64,000 nt of DNA from Pseudomonadales bacterium (lineage in GTDB: Bacteria; Pseudomonadota; Gammaproteobacteria; Pseudomonadales; Ketobacteraceae): NCBI GenBank assembly GCA_002708905.1, contig PAPM01000011.1:124001-188000 (forward strand), given 5' to 3'. A program made the translations under genes and the position numbers. Below are positions 7,860-17,197 of the stretch, one piece after another; the stretch's first letter is position 1, and each line of letters starts with the position of its first letter. The notes beneath the pieces are model-generated. The model did no database searches and was not told where the DNA came from. It saw only the letters and a list, made by a program, of their open reading frames with translations.

Positions 7860-10772
7860 ATGTTCACCGTATCCAGCGCTGGGGCGCTGCGCTACCTGTT
7901 TGTGATCATATGGGTGCTGTTGTCGAACAGCGCCACGGCAAAGAGTGCCCTGCAGATACAGGATCCATTCGCTGTATCGGTTCCGATCACTGCCGGTCAA
8001 CTGCAGATAGAATATCTACGGGATGTGGGTGGTGATTATGCCCTGCAGGATGTCCGTTTTGGCCGGGAGTGGCGCCGGCTGGAAGGCGGTATACCGTATT
8101 TCGGTTTTGATGAGGCGGCTATCTGGCTGCGATTTACGATCTCCAATCCCACCCAGCGTTTTGTCGACGGCATCCTCGATATTGAGTTCTCTTCATTGGA
8201 TTCGGTGCAGGCTTTTCTGTTTCCGAACACTGAACAAAACGATCGGAATTTACCCCAGCGGTATGTGATGGGAGATCAGTTGCCGTTCTCACAGCGGCCG
8301 ATACTGCATCGCTATTTTTCGGTGCCGATACCTCTGGACAAAAACAGCCATACGGAAGTGCTGCTCCGGGTACGCTCCAGCAATACCTTGATGGTGCCCA
8401 TGACGCTGTATGATCGTCAAACGTTTTATCAGCAACGTCAGCGTGAGTTGATGGGGCATGGCGTTTATTTCGGTGTGTTGCTGGTCATGGTGTTGTACAA
8501 CCTGTTCATTTATGTTGGGGTACGGCACTCATCCTATCTGTACTATGCCGGGTCGGTTGTCGGCGTCGGTTTGTTTATGGCTACCCTGGAAGGTGTTGGA
8601 TTCCAGTATTTGTGGCCGAATTTCCCCTCTGTAAATGAATGGATGCTGTTGGTGAGTGTGGGAGTTTATGGTGTGTTCACCATGGCCTATACCCAATCGC
8701 TTTTACATCTGCGTTCGAACAATCCCGGTTGTTATCGCTGGCTGGTGGGGTTGGCGATACTGTTTGCATTTGGTGGGATGAGTGTTTTTTGGCTGCCTTT
8801 CCAGTGGGCTGCAATCCTGTGTGCCCTGCTGTGTGTGCTCAGTTCCATCGTCGGTATGAAGGCGGGTGTGGTGTCGCTCAAACGCGGACAGATTGAGGCG
8901 CGTTACCATATTCTGGGGAACCTCGTGATGTTGGTGGGAGGGCTGGTGTTTTTGGCTCACAAGCAAGGGTTGTTGCCATTGAACCGGCTGACGGACAACG
9001 TGCTTCAGATCGGCTTTATGTTTCTGGTGGTGCTGTTTTCTTTCGCTCTGGCCGATCGCATTAATCAGGAACGGAGACAAAAGTTCGCTGCACAGCGACA
9101 AGCCCTTAAAAACGAGCAACGGGCCCATGATGAACATGAACGTTATCTGCGGGCACAATACGATGCCAAGGTTCATGAGTTGAATGCGCATCAGCAACTG
9201 TTTGAGGAACGGGCGGAGAGCCGGGCCAAAAGTGAGTTCCTTGCCACCATGAGCCATGAAATCCGAACCCCCATGAACGGTGTCTTGGGTATGGCGGACT
9301 TGTTGACGGACACTCGCCTGGATCCACAGCAGAAACAGTATCTGGATGTGATCAGGCGTTCCGGCAAAGCCCTGCTGAAGACCATCAATGACATTTTGGA
9401 TTACTCGAAGATCTCCGCCGGCAAAATGGAGTTGGAGATTATCGAGCTGAACCCGGTATCACTGTGCGAGGAAGTGGCGTCAGAATTCCTGGCCAAAGCC
9501 AGCCGCAAAAAACTTGAGCTTTACGTCACCCTGGAACCGGATGTTCCCACCGCATTGGAGGGGGACCCCACTCGCCTCAAACAAATTCTTCGCAACCTGC
9601 TGAACAATGCCTTTAAATTTACAGACCAGGGCATGGTGTGTTTGCACGTTAAAAAAGACGCGGAAGTTAGCAGGCCGGATCGCTGTCGTCTGGTGTTCGA
9701 AATTCTGGATACCGGTATGGGAATCCCCTCCGACAAGCTGAAAACGCTGTTCAAACCCTTTGTGGATGAGGAAATTTCCTATACCCGCGAAGGGGGCGGT
9801 ACGGGCTTGGGATTGACCATTGGTCAGTATCTGGCGAGCTTAATGGAAGGTGAAATTCAGGTGGACAGCGCACCGGGCAGGGGCAGTGCATTCCGTTTAG
9901 TGGCTTCCTATGGCGTGAAGCCGGGCTCAGCTATCGGCTTCGGCCTGCAGCGAAGCTTGCACAACAATCGAATCCTTATTGCGGGTGGCGCCAACGGTTA
10001 CAACCGGGAGCTGGCCCGCTTTCTCCAGTATTGCGGTGCCGAGGTGCAGCTGGAAATGTCACCGGAGGCGGCGTTATCGGAACTGGAACAGCCACGGCAT
10101 TTACCCCCGTTTGATCTGGTGATTGCTACGCTCTCTTTTGGCAAACTGATCCAGCAGAAGCCCAGCGTTCAGGATATTCCGTTATTGCTCCTCGCGCCGT
10201 TCGGATGGGCACCCGTGGGTGATGAATTGTCTCAACTTGGATCCCGCCACTGGATTACCCGGCCTTTGGTCATCCAGCAGATTCATCCGTTGGTACTGGG
10301 GCTGATCCAGGGAACCCACCGCACCGTGGAAGCCTCCGCTGCCAAACCAGCTTTGAAGAGCAGCAACCGGTTTGAGGGCAGACGCATCCTGGTGGCCGAG
10401 GACAATCACGTAAACCAACTGGTGATATCGAAGATGCTGGACAAGTTGGGGGTGGCTTTCGACCTGGTGTCCCATGGCCGGGAAGCCCTGGAACGTCTGA
10501 TGACCGATTATCAGGCCTATGATCTGGTGCTGATGGATTGTGAAATGCCGGTTATGAACGGCTTTGATGCCACCAAAGCTTTTCGCCAGCAGGAATCCAA
10601 GTTGCACCAGGCCCATAAGCCGGTGATCGCCCTGACAGCCCACGTGCTCAAGCAGGAGCGGCAAAAGGCCCGTGATATCGGCATGGATGACGTGCTTAAC
10701 AAGCCCCTCGAATACCGGGCTTTGGAAGCGATCATGGAGCGATACCTGCTGTCAGGCGCTAATCCTGCCTAG
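7860..10772 (+). CDS. Hybrid sensor histidine kinase with 7TMR-DISM sensor
   Basis: 970-aa membrane kinase. After a signal peptide come a 7TMR-DISM extracellular beta-sandwich domain (residues about 35-180), seven membrane helices (about 195-400), a coiled coil, HisKA with phospho-acceptor H466 in [11 protein letters not shown], HATPase ([10 protein letters not shown]), a degenerate receiver (about 700-790) and a C-terminal receiver with D893 in [10 protein letters not shown]. The first receiver has lost the acceptor Asp ([10 protein letters not shown]). No response regulator lies beside it, so output must pass to a distant partner. GGGG precedes the start by 5 nt. The 7TMR-DISM ligand is unknown; carbohydrate-like ligands are proposed for the family. 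Confidence 0.93.
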   Translation: MFTVSSAGALRYLFVIIWVLLSNSATAKSALQIQDPFAVSVPITAGQLQIEYLRDVGGDYALQDVRFGREWRRLEGGIPYFGFDEAAIWLRFTISNPTQRFVDGILDIEFSSLDSVQAFLFPNTEQNDRNLPQRYVMGDQLPFSQRPILHRYFSVPIPLDKNSHTEVLLRVRSSNTLMVPMTLYDRQTFYQQRQRELMGHGVYFGVLLVMVLYNLFIYVGVRHSSYLYYAGSVVGVGLFMATLEGVGFQYLWPNFPSVNEWMLLVSVGVYGVFTMAYTQSLLHLRSNNPGCYRWLVGLAILFAFGGMSVFWLPFQWAAILCALLCVLSSIVGMKAGVVSLKRGQIEARYHILGNLVMLVGGLVFLAHKQGLLPLNRLTDNVLQIGFMFLVVLFSFALADRINQERRQKFAAQRQALKNEQRAHDEHERYLRAQYDAKVHELNAHQQLFEERAESRAKSEFLATMSHEIRTPMNGVLGMADLLTDTRLDPQQKQYLDVIRRSGKALLKTINDILDYSKISAGKMELEIIELNPVSLCEEVASEFLAKASRKKLELYVTLEPDVPTALEGDPTRLKQILRNLLNNAFKFTDQGMVCLHVKKDAEVSRPDRCRLVFEILDTGMGIPSDKLKTLFKPFVDEEISYTREGGGTGLGLTIGQYLASLMEGEIQVDSAPGRGSAFRLVASYGVKPGSAIGFGLQRSLHNNRILIAGGANGYNRELARFLQYCGAEVQLEMSPEAALSELEQPRHLPPFDLVIATLSFGKLIQQKPSVQDIPLLLLAPFGWAPVGDELSQLGSRHWITRPLVIQQIHPLVLGLIQGTHRTVEASAAKPALKSSNRFEGRRILVAEDNHVNQLVISKMLDKLGVAFDLVSHGREALERLMTDYQAYDLVLMDCEMPVMNGFDATKAFRQQESKLHQAHKPVIALTAHVLKQERQKARDIGMDDVLNKPLEYRALEAIMERYLLSGANPA

Positions 10773-10802
10773 ATTGGCTGGATACTGGGCCCATTGACCG
10801 GT

Positions 10803-10840
10803 AAAATACGCGCCTTTCGACCTGATTAGCGTATTTTTTT
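10803..10840 (+). terminator. Terminator upstream of prfB
   Basis: AAAATACGC (10803-10811) pairs with GCGTATTTT (10829-10837) and runs into a T-tract to 10840. It probably ends the kinase transcript. It lies only 16 bp before the prfB start, so an attenuator role is also possible. Confidence 0.6.
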
Positions 10841-10856
10841 CGGATAGCCGACACCT

Positions 10857-11952
10857 ATGGAAATCAATCCAATTCTCAATAAAATCAAAGACCTTCAAAC
10901 GCGCGGCGACGCGTTGAGGGGGTATCTTTGACTTCGATCTCAAATGTGAACGTTTGGATGAAGTCAATCGCGAGCTAGAAGACCCCAATATTTGGAACGA
11001 CCCTGAGCGGGCTCAGGAGCTCGGTCGGGAGCGGGTATCCCTCGATCAAACCGTTACCACCCTCAAGAAACTGAAATCCGGCGTCAGCGATCTGGCTGAG
11101 CTGCTGGAGATGGCTGTTGAAGAAAACGACGAAGCCTCAGTAGAAGAGGTTGCCTCCGAGCTGGACAAGCTGGAAACCGATGTAGCCCGCCTGGAGTTTC
11201 TGCGTATGTTCTCCGGTCAGATGGATGCGAACAATTGCTATCTGGATATCCAGGCCGGTTCCGGTGGTACAGAGGCTCAGGACTGGGCGAATATTCTGCT
11301 GCGCATGTATCTGCGTTGGGGTGAGCGCTCCGGATTTAAAACCGAGCTGATCGAAGTGTCGGACGGCGAAGTGGCGGGCATCAAGAGTGCCACTATCCAT
11401 TTCCAGGGTGAATATGCTTACGGCTGGTTGAAGACCGAAACCGGTGTGCACCGTTTGGTGCGTAAATCCCCATTTGACTCCGGCAACCGTCGACACACCT
11501 CGTTTGCGTCGGTGTTCGTGTCTCCGGAAATCGATGACAACATCGAGATCGATATTAATCCTGCGGATCTGCGCATCGACGTATACCGGGCCAGTGGTGC
11601 GGGTGGTCAGCACGTTAACCGAACTGAATCGGCGGTGCGGATTACCCACCTTCCCTCCGGCATCGTAACCCAGTGTCAGAATGATCGATCCCAGCACAAG
11701 AACAAAGATCAGGCCATGAAACAGTTGCGCGCGAAACTGTACGAAATGGAGATCCAGAAGCAGAATGCGGAAAAGCAGGCCATGGAAGACGCTAAGTCCG
11801 ATATCGGCTGGGGCAGCCAGATCCGTTCCTATGTGTTGGACCAGTCCCGCATTAAGGATCTGCGTACCGGCGTGGAAAGTTCAAACCCCAATGCCGTGTT
11901 GGACGGGGATCTGGATCAGTTCATTGAAGCTAGTTTGAAAGCTGGCTTGTAA
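10857..11952 (+). CDS. prfB: Peptide chain release factor 2 (programmed +1 frameshift)
   Basis: RF2 recognises UGA and UAA stop codons and releases the peptide. The gene starts at ATG 10857. Codon 25 is an in-frame TGA (10929-10931) inside AGG GGG TAT CTT TGA C, the classic RF2 autoregulatory slip site with an internal Shine-Dalgarno-like AGGGGG. A +1 shift reads on as [12 protein letters not shown] and gives a 364-aa protein. The specificity motif SPF ([11 protein letters not shown]) and the catalytic GGQ ([14 protein letters not shown]) are both present. When RF2 is scarce, pausing at the TGA favours the shift and raises synthesis. A simple gene caller would call only the part from about 10954 and lose the N-terminus. 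lysS follows in the same direction. Confidence 0.97.
10915..10932 (+). promoter_or_regulatory. RF2 programmed frameshift site
   Basis: An AGGGGG stimulator is followed by TATCTTTGAC; the slippery codon CTT shifts to TTT at the TGA stop. This is the conserved prfB recoding signal. Confidence 0.95.
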
Positions 11953-11982
11953 AAAATGGCAGTAACACATTAAGGCATCACC

Positions 11983-13482
11983 ATGACAGACAAGCAAAAG
12001 CAACAACCTGTAGAGCAGGACGAAAACAAACTCATTGCTGAGCGCCGGGCCAAGCTGGCCAGCAAGCGTGAGAAGGGTAATGCCTTCCCCAACAGTTTCC
12101 GTCGCGAACATTATTGCGGAGATCTGCAGGAAGCCTATGGCGAAAAGTCCAAGGAAGAACTGGAAGCGTTGGCGCTGCCGGTGAAAGTGGCGGGTCGTGT
12201 CATGCTGAACCGGGGTGCTTTCATTGTGATTCGGGATATGACGGATCGTATCCAGCTCTATGTGGATCGTAAAGGCTTGTCCAAAGAGGTGCTGGACGAT
12301 ATCAAAACCTGGGACCTGGGGGATATCGTTGGTGTCGCCGGAAAGTTGCACAAATCAGGTAAAGGCGATCTGTACGTCAACATCGAGGAATGTGAGCATC
12401 TGGTGAAATCACTGCGCCCATTGCCCGATAAGCACAAAGGGTTGGCGGATCAGGAAATGCGCTATCGACAGCGATATCTGGACCTGATTGTGAACGAAGA
12501 AGTGCGTGAGACCTTCCGCATTCGTACTGCCGTGGTGGAAGGTATACGGGATTACCTGCGCACCCGAGGTTATCTGGAAGTGGAAACACCCATGATGCAG
12601 GTGATTCCCGGTGGTGCGACCGCGCGTCCTTTTACCACTTACCACAACTCTCTGGATATGGAACTGTTCCTGCGCATTGCGCCGGAGCTGTATCTGAAGC
12701 GTTTGGTAGTAGGCGGTTTTGAACGGGTGTTTGAAATCAACCGTAACTTCCGTAACGAAGGTTTGTCCACTCGCCATAATCCGGAATTCACCATGGTGGA
12801 GTTCTACCAGGCGTACGCTGACTACAAAGATCTGATGGACCTGACCGAAGACATGTTGCGAACCATTGCTTTGGATGTGTTGGGTAAAACCGATGTGGAG
12901 TACCAGGGTGAAACCTATGACTTCGGTTCACCATTTACCCGTATGACCGTGGTGGAATCCATCCTTCACTTCAACCCTGAGCTGACGCTAGATAATTTGA
13001 ATACGGTGGAAGCGGCTACTGCAGTGTGCAACAAACTGGAAATTCCGGTTAAGCCCTCTTATGGTCTGGGCAAACTTCAGATCGAAATTTTTGAAAAGAC
13101 GGTTGAGCATCGGCTGAAGAATCCAACCTTTATCACGGAGTATCCCACCGAGGTTTCTCCCCTGGCCCGGCGCAGCGATGACAACCCATTTGTAACCGAC
13201 CGTTTTGAGTTCTTTGTCGGTGGACGTGAAATTGCCAACGGCTTTTCGGAGCTGAATGATCCGGAAGATCAGGCCGAGCGTTTCCGCAAACAGGTGGAAG
13301 AGAAGGATGCCGGTGATGATGAAGCCATGCATTTTGATGCCGATTATATTGCGGCTCTGGAATACGGTATGCCGCCAACGGCCGGTGAGGGTATCGGTAT
13401 AGACCGTCTGGTGATGCTGTTTACGGACTCTCCCTCTATTCGTGACGTTATTCTGTTCCCCCATATGCGACCGCAGGGATAA
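11983..13482 (+). CDS. lysS: Lysyl-tRNA synthetase (class II)
   Basis: 499-aa class IIb synthetase charging tRNA-Lys. An N-terminal OB-fold anticodon-binding domain (about residues 60-150) precedes the catalytic core with motif 2 ([15 protein letters not shown]) and motif 3 ([13 protein letters not shown]). Length matches E. coli LysS (505 aa). It follows prfB by 30 bp, the same order as in E. coli and Pseudomonas, and is probably cotranscribed. Two ATGs do not compete; the chosen start gives the usual charged N-terminus. Confidence 0.97.
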   Translation: MTDKQKQQPVEQDENKLIAERRAKLASKREKGNAFPNSFRREHYCGDLQEAYGEKSKEELEALALPVKVAGRVMLNRGAFIVIRDMTDRIQLYVDRKGLSKEVLDDIKTWDLGDIVGVAGKLHKSGKGDLYVNIEECEHLVKSLRPLPDKHKGLADQEMRYRQRYLDLIVNEEVRETFRIRTAVVEGIRDYLRTRGYLEVETPMMQVIPGGATARPFTTYHNSLDMELFLRIAPELYLKRLVVGGFERVFEINRNFRNEGLSTRHNPEFTMVEFYQAYADYKDLMDLTEDMLRTIALDVLGKTDVEYQGETYDFGSPFTRMTVVESILHFNPELTLDNLNTVEAATAVCNKLEIPVKPSYGLGKLQIEIFEKTVEHRLKNPTFITEYPTEVSPLARRSDDNPFVTDRFEFFVGGREIANGFSELNDPEDQAERFRKQVEEKDAGDDEAMHFDADYIAALEYGMPPTAGEGIGIDRLVMLFTDSPSIRDVILFPHMRPQG

Positions 13483-13521
13483 ACAACTTGAAACAAGGCG
13501 GGTTCTGCTACGCTTTAGGGT

Positions 13522-14106
13522 ATGAGTGACTATCAGCAGAACCCGCTAATTCCCGCCATTCTTGCGGTACTTAAGCAGAATGCGCAGCAACCGAATCAAT
13601 CTCCCTTTGGTATTCATCACTTGTTGGCCAGTTTGGGCAGGCACCCGTGTTTTGCCGAACTTGATGATGGGGAGCTGGGGTTGTTCAAGAAGAACTTTCT
13701 GATGATGAACGGGTTGTACCAGTTGCAGCGTTCATTGTGGGAAGAGGGAAGTCTGGTGTTGAGTATCGCCACTCTGGATATTCAGCTGCTGCCTTTGTCA
13801 GAGTGGGAGCAAAAGGGTACCTTGCCGGATCATTCCGATCCCATGCGGGATTACTATCTGGATTGGCAGCACTATTATGAAACCACTGAGGAAGACGTGG
13901 CCGCATTGTTGGCGTCATTCTGGTTGCGCCAGGATGGTGATGCGCGACAGGAAGCGTTAACAACGCTTCAGTTATCCCATGATGCAACACCCCGGGAGAT
14001 CAAGCAGCGCTATCAAAAGCTGGCTCAAGAGCATCATCCTGACCGAGGCGGGGATCAAGGCTGCTTTATGGAAATACGAGCGGCCTACGAATTACTGAAG
14101 GCATAA
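13522..14106 (+). CDS. DnaJ-related protein with C-terminal J domain
   Basis: 194 aa. Residues 1-125 match the DnaJ-related N-terminal region found in Pseudomonas and Vibrio proteins. The C-terminal 55 residues are a J domain with the HPD motif intact (EHHPDRGGDQ), needed to stimulate DnaK ATPase. There is no zinc-finger or Gly/Phe region, so it is a specialised co-chaperone of type C and not DnaJ. An AGGGT sits just before the ATG. It lies 39 bp after lysS and ends at a strong terminator. Client unknown. Confidence 0.85.
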   Translation: MSDYQQNPLIPAILAVLKQNAQQPNQSPFGIHHLLASLGRHPCFAELDDGELGLFKKNFLMMNGLYQLQRSLWEEGSLVLSIATLDIQLLPLSEWEQKGTLPDHSDPMRDYYLDWQHYYETTEEDVAALLASFWLRQDGDARQEALTTLQLSHDATPREIKQRYQKLAQEHHPDRGGDQGCFMEIRAAYELLKA

Positions 14107-14135
14107 AAAAAGCAGGCTTGTTAGCCTGCTTTTTT
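14104..14135. terminator. Bidirectional Rho-independent terminator
   Basis: Perfect 8-bp stem AGCAGGCT (14111-14118) / AGCCTGCT (14123-14130), TGTT loop, A-run before and T-run after. Shared by the converging dnaJ-like and csp genes. Confidence 0.92.
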
Positions 14136-14158
14136 AAGATCTGATCTCTACGTCTAGA

Positions 14159-14365
14159 TTAGATCGCAACGATGTTCTCAGCCTGAGGACCTTTCTGGCC
14201 CTGAGTTACTGTGAACTGAACGCGCTGACCTTCAGTCAGGGTACGGAAACCGGAACCTTGAATTGCGCTGAAGTGTGCGAACACGTCGGGGCCGTTATCC
14301 TGTTCGATGAAACCAAAACCTTTGCTTTCGTTGAACCACTTAACGGTACCAGTAGTAGTTGACAT
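14159..14365 (-). CDS. Cold-shock protein (CspA family)
   Basis: 68-aa single OB-fold RNA chaperone. RNP1 (KGFGFIEQ) and RNP2 (VFAHFSAI) are intact, with the usual [10 protein letters not shown] start. CspA-family members melt mRNA structure, either at low temperature or constitutively. AGGA lies 7 nt before the ATG. The 285-bp gap upstream would supply the long 5' leader typical of cold-inducible csp mRNAs, but I cannot tell whether this copy is cold-induced. Confidence 0.95.
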   Translation of the reverse strand: MSTTTGTVKWFNESKGFGFIEQDNGPDVFAHFSAIQGSGFRTLTEGQRVQFTVTQGQKGPQAENIVAI

Positions 14366-14650
14366 AGTCTTATCCTATTTAAACATTTTGTAGATTTGCC
14401 TTATCAGGGCGGTTTAGCTGAGAAGAGATGGTGTTACTTATGATTAAAAGGACGAGGTTCTACTGATGGGACTTCGTAACGATTGAACATAAATATCTAG
14501 CCGTACTTTCCTAGCTAATGTTGAGCATATACGGATTAGGCGGAATGTCAACGATTCTGTTATGGGGCATGGTGGCACTTTGATGGTGCATATGTGAAAT
14601 GGCTGTAACATTAAATAAAATTCCATATTTATCAATAGGATGAGTGTGAA
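14366..14650. other. Divergent intergenic region (csp leader)
   Basis: 285 bp between csp (-) and the iron-sulfur protein (+). It is A+T-rich and contains no convincing open frame. It must hold both promoters and the csp 5' leader. I see no clear cold-box match by eye. Confidence 0.5.
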
Positions 14651-15385
14651 ATGAAGGGTGCGGAAAACCCCTATGATCAGCTGAATAATACCTTACTGAC
14701 AGAGTACGGTTTGAACATGCAGGCCACCTTTTCAGTCAGGGAACTACCCCTCGTAATCCGTGAGCAGATTATTCCCCTGCTGGAACAGGATGCGGAATCC
14801 GGTTCATTGCTGCTGTTGGGAAACGGTGGCAAAGCGTTCTGGCAGGCACTGACGCCTGCGGTGTGGGACAGCAGCGAACCCCTGGACTGTCACTCTATCG
14901 AAATGGCCAGGGCCTACTTGCGTCAAATGTTCCCGGGGCGACGCTATCGCGTGCTGTATCCCTCGATAGAACCGGTAGGGTTACAGCAATTGGGAAGGCT
15001 TGCCGGGTGGCATGGAGATTCGCCCCTCAAGTTGGGAATTAACCCCGTATTTGGACTCTGGTACGCCTATCGAGCCCTGCTTTGGGTGGAGGGTGCGTTG
15101 CCAGCGACCCATCCTCCTACCTTTCAATCGCCCTGTTTGCAGTGCGCGGAAAAGCATTGCATTCAAAGCTGTCCTGCCGATGCGTTGTCGGAGGAACCGA
15201 AGTATCTGCGGGCGTGCATCGACTTTCGGCTGGCAGCAAAGTCACCTTGTCAATCCAATTGCCTGGCCAGGTTGCAATGTCCGGTGGCGTTACAACATCA
15301 GTATTCCAGTGAACAGATTCGCTATCACTATACGCAATCCTTTGAAACGCTGGTGCGCTGGCGCAACGCAGGGAGCTTGGCGTAA
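14651..15385 (+). CDS. QueG-like iron-sulfur protein of unknown role
   Basis: 244 aa, cytoplasmic, with no signal or membrane segment. The second half resembles the ferredoxin-like region of epoxyqueuosine reductase (QueG). One cysteine set is C162, C165, C170, C174 in a PCLQC-x4-C-x3-CP pattern. A second set is C189, C200, C204, C210, also ending in CP. Eight cysteines could bind two [4Fe-4S] clusters. The preceding GINPVFGLWYAYRALL segment also recalls QueG. The protein is much shorter than QueG (about 350-380 aa) and the N-terminal half shows no cobalamin-binding motif I can recognise. AGGA lies 9 nt before the ATG. It stands alone, so a substrate cannot be inferred. Confidence 0.6.
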   Translation: MKGAENPYDQLNNTLLTEYGLNMQATFSVRELPLVIREQIIPLLEQDAESGSLLLLGNGGKAFWQALTPAVWDSSEPLDCHSIEMARAYLRQMFPGRRYRVLYPSIEPVGLQQLGRLAGWHGDSPLKLGINPVFGLWYAYRALLWVEGALPATHPPTFQSPCLQCAEKHCIQSCPADALSEEPKYLRACIDFRLAAKSPCQSNCLARLQCPVALQHQYSSEQIRYHYTQSFETLVRWRNAGSLA

Positions 15386-15530
15386 GTATTGGTGTAATCC
15401 GGGCGTTTTTGTTTCATTGGGCCAACGCTGTTAAAATGGGGGGAATTCCGTGTATTTGCGGTATTGCGAGGTTTGATGTGACTTCCCGAGTTGTTTCAGG
15501 CGTCGAAAATTCATCGAATGAAAGAGAGGA

Positions 15531-15995
15531 ATGAGTATGGAGATCCAGAAAGGTCGGGTTGTTGGTATGCATTACACATTGCGTAATGAGGAAGGCGAGA
15601 TCATTGATACTTCCGAAGGACGTGAGCCGCTGCAATTCCTGCAGGGCTACGGCAACATTATCCCCGGCTTGGAATCCGAGCTGGAAGGCAAAAAGCTGGG
15701 TGATGCTCTCGACGTAGTAGTGGAACCGGAGAACGGTTACGGCGTTCGCCACGATCAATTGATTCAGAAGGTACCCCGTGAAGCATTCCAGGTGGATGAC
15801 CTGCAGGTAGGTATGCAATTCCAGGCACAAACCGAACAAGGTCCGGTACCTATCCGCGTTGTGTCTATCGAAGGTGAGGAAGTCACGATTGATGGTAATC
15901 ACGAGTTGGCAGGCGTGCGCCTGCATTTCGCTGTGAGCATTGAATCGGTGCGCGAAGCTTCTGAAGAAGAACTGGCCCACGGCCACGTACATTGA
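15531..15995 (+). CDS. slyD: SlyD-type FKBP peptidyl-prolyl isomerase
   Basis: 154-aa FKBP with the SlyD layout: FKBP halves (residues 1-70 and 125-145) flanking the inserted insert-in-flap chaperone domain. The EGREPLQFLQG and GNIIPGLE segments are characteristic. It catalyses cis-trans isomerisation of prolyl bonds and acts as a folding helper. The His-rich metal-binding tail of E. coli SlyD is reduced to HGHVH at the C-terminus, so strong nickel storage is unlikely. GAGAGG precedes the ATG. A terminator follows 22 bp after the stop. Confidence 0.9.
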   Translation: MSMEIQKGRVVGMHYTLRNEEGEIIDTSEGREPLQFLQGYGNIIPGLESELEGKKLGDALDVVVEPENGYGVRHDQLIQKVPREAFQVDDLQVGMQFQAQTEQGPVPIRVVSIEGEEVTIDGNHELAGVRLHFAVSIESVREASEEELAHGHVH

Positions 15996-16016
15996 TTGAC
16001 TCTGTCGGTTGATGAG

Positions 16017-16042
16017 AAGCCCGGTGTTCGCCGGGCTTTTTT
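16017..16042 (+). terminator. Rho-independent terminator after slyD
   Basis: Stem AGCCCGG (16018-16024) / CCGGGCT (16031-16037), 6-nt loop, then TTTTTT. Confidence 0.92.
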
Positions 16043-16204
16043 ATTTCTCATACTATTCATCACTCATAATTCACAGTTATACCGTTAGAGAAACATACTC
16101 TAATAATTTCCTGCCCCCAATCAGTTTCATTCCATTGAATAACTATACTCAATAGAGCAAAACTCAAAGCTGTTAAGCAAAGTCAGCACTGTAGGTGTAG
16201 TTCA

Positions 16205-17149
16205 ATGAGTACGAGGGCAAAGGTGCTTGTGCTGTGCGTTTTACTCTGGTCGCAACCGGGTTGGGCATTTGACTGGTGCGGCACATTTTTTATTTACCCT
16301 GGGCACGTTCAATCCAATTTTATGATCGTGAATGGATCGTTGCGAGGCTTTGGTCTGTTTGTTCCCGTTGGCCTGCAGGACGGAGCTCCGCTGATATTGG
16401 ATTTTCATGGCTTTGGTTCGAACCATTCGGTAGAAGCTCAAAATTCCTGTTGGAAGAACGTGGCAAAACGGGAAGGGGCGCTCGTGGTCTATCCCCAAGG
16501 CAAGAGTCTGGTGCCGGCCTGGTCTTCGGGTGACTATTGCTGTCCGGGAGGGAACGCAGGCGACATAAAATTCTCCCGCATGCTGGTATCCTGCCTGGGC
16601 AAAGCCTTGCCCAGGGCATTGGGTGTGAACGTGGATTCAGATCAGGTGTACGCGGTTGGTTTATCCAATGGTGGTGCTATGGCGGGTCGCCTGGCCTGTG
16701 AAGACTCCGATGTGTTTTCCGGCGTTGCCGTCACTTCGCAGAGTTTTCCATTCAGAACGGTTGAGCAATGTCGACGAGTGGATACTGATGGAATTGCAAA
16801 ACCCGCTGTTCCCGTTATAGAGGCGCGAGGCACCATGGATGTGATCGTGCCTTATATCTACAGCTGGGGGTGGTCGTTACCCGCAAAAGAGAGCCTGGAA
16901 CGTTGGCGCAGGGCGATGGACTGTCGCGACCAACCGGTGTTTGAGGATATCTGCGACCGGCCCGGCAGTGGGCCCGGTTGTGTATATGGTCAGACCTGGT
17001 GCCAAAGCTACTATCAATGCGCCAACAACTCAGTGGTATCACAATGCACCTTGATTGATGGCCATCTGGTATATAACAACGATCACGACTACAGCCCCTG
17101 TGATGATGCCTGGTTTGAATTCCAGCGTTATCATCTGGTCAAACCATAA
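16205..17149 (+). CDS. Secreted LpqC/PHB-depolymerase-like esterase
   Basis: 314-aa alpha/beta hydrolase exported by a signal peptide (residues 1-21, ending GWA). It matches the poly(3-hydroxybutyrate) depolymerase / feruloyl esterase family. The nucleophile is S154 in GLSNGG, the oxyanion segment is DFHGFGSN near residue 68, the probable acid is D212 in RGTMDVIVPY, and the probable base is H287 in DGHLVY. The mature protein has 14 cysteines, an even number that fits an extracellular enzyme held by disulfides. There is no separate substrate-binding domain, so action on polymer is doubtful. It is followed 48 bp later by the CHASE2 cyclase gene. Confidence 0.82.
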   Translation: MSTRAKVLVLCVLLWSQPGWAFDWCGTFFIYPGHVQSNFMIVNGSLRGFGLFVPVGLQDGAPLILDFHGFGSNHSVEAQNSCWKNVAKREGALVVYPQGKSLVPAWSSGDYCCPGGNAGDIKFSRMLVSCLGKALPRALGVNVDSDQVYAVGLSNGGAMAGRLACEDSDVFSGVAVTSQSFPFRTVEQCRRVDTDGIAKPAVPVIEARGTMDVIVPYIYSWGWSLPAKESLERWRRAMDCRDQPVFEDICDRPGSGPGCVYGQTWCQSYYQCANNSVVSQCTLIDGHLVYNNDHDYSPCDDAWFEFQRYHLVKP

Positions 17150-17197
17150 CGGCTTCAATATAGTATCAGCAACCAGAGTCCGTAACGGAAAGCCGTT

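Noticed and set aside
10954-11952. prfB as a 332-aa gene starting at ATG 10954
   Set aside because: The programmed frameshift and the upstream 24 codons give the normal full-length RF2.
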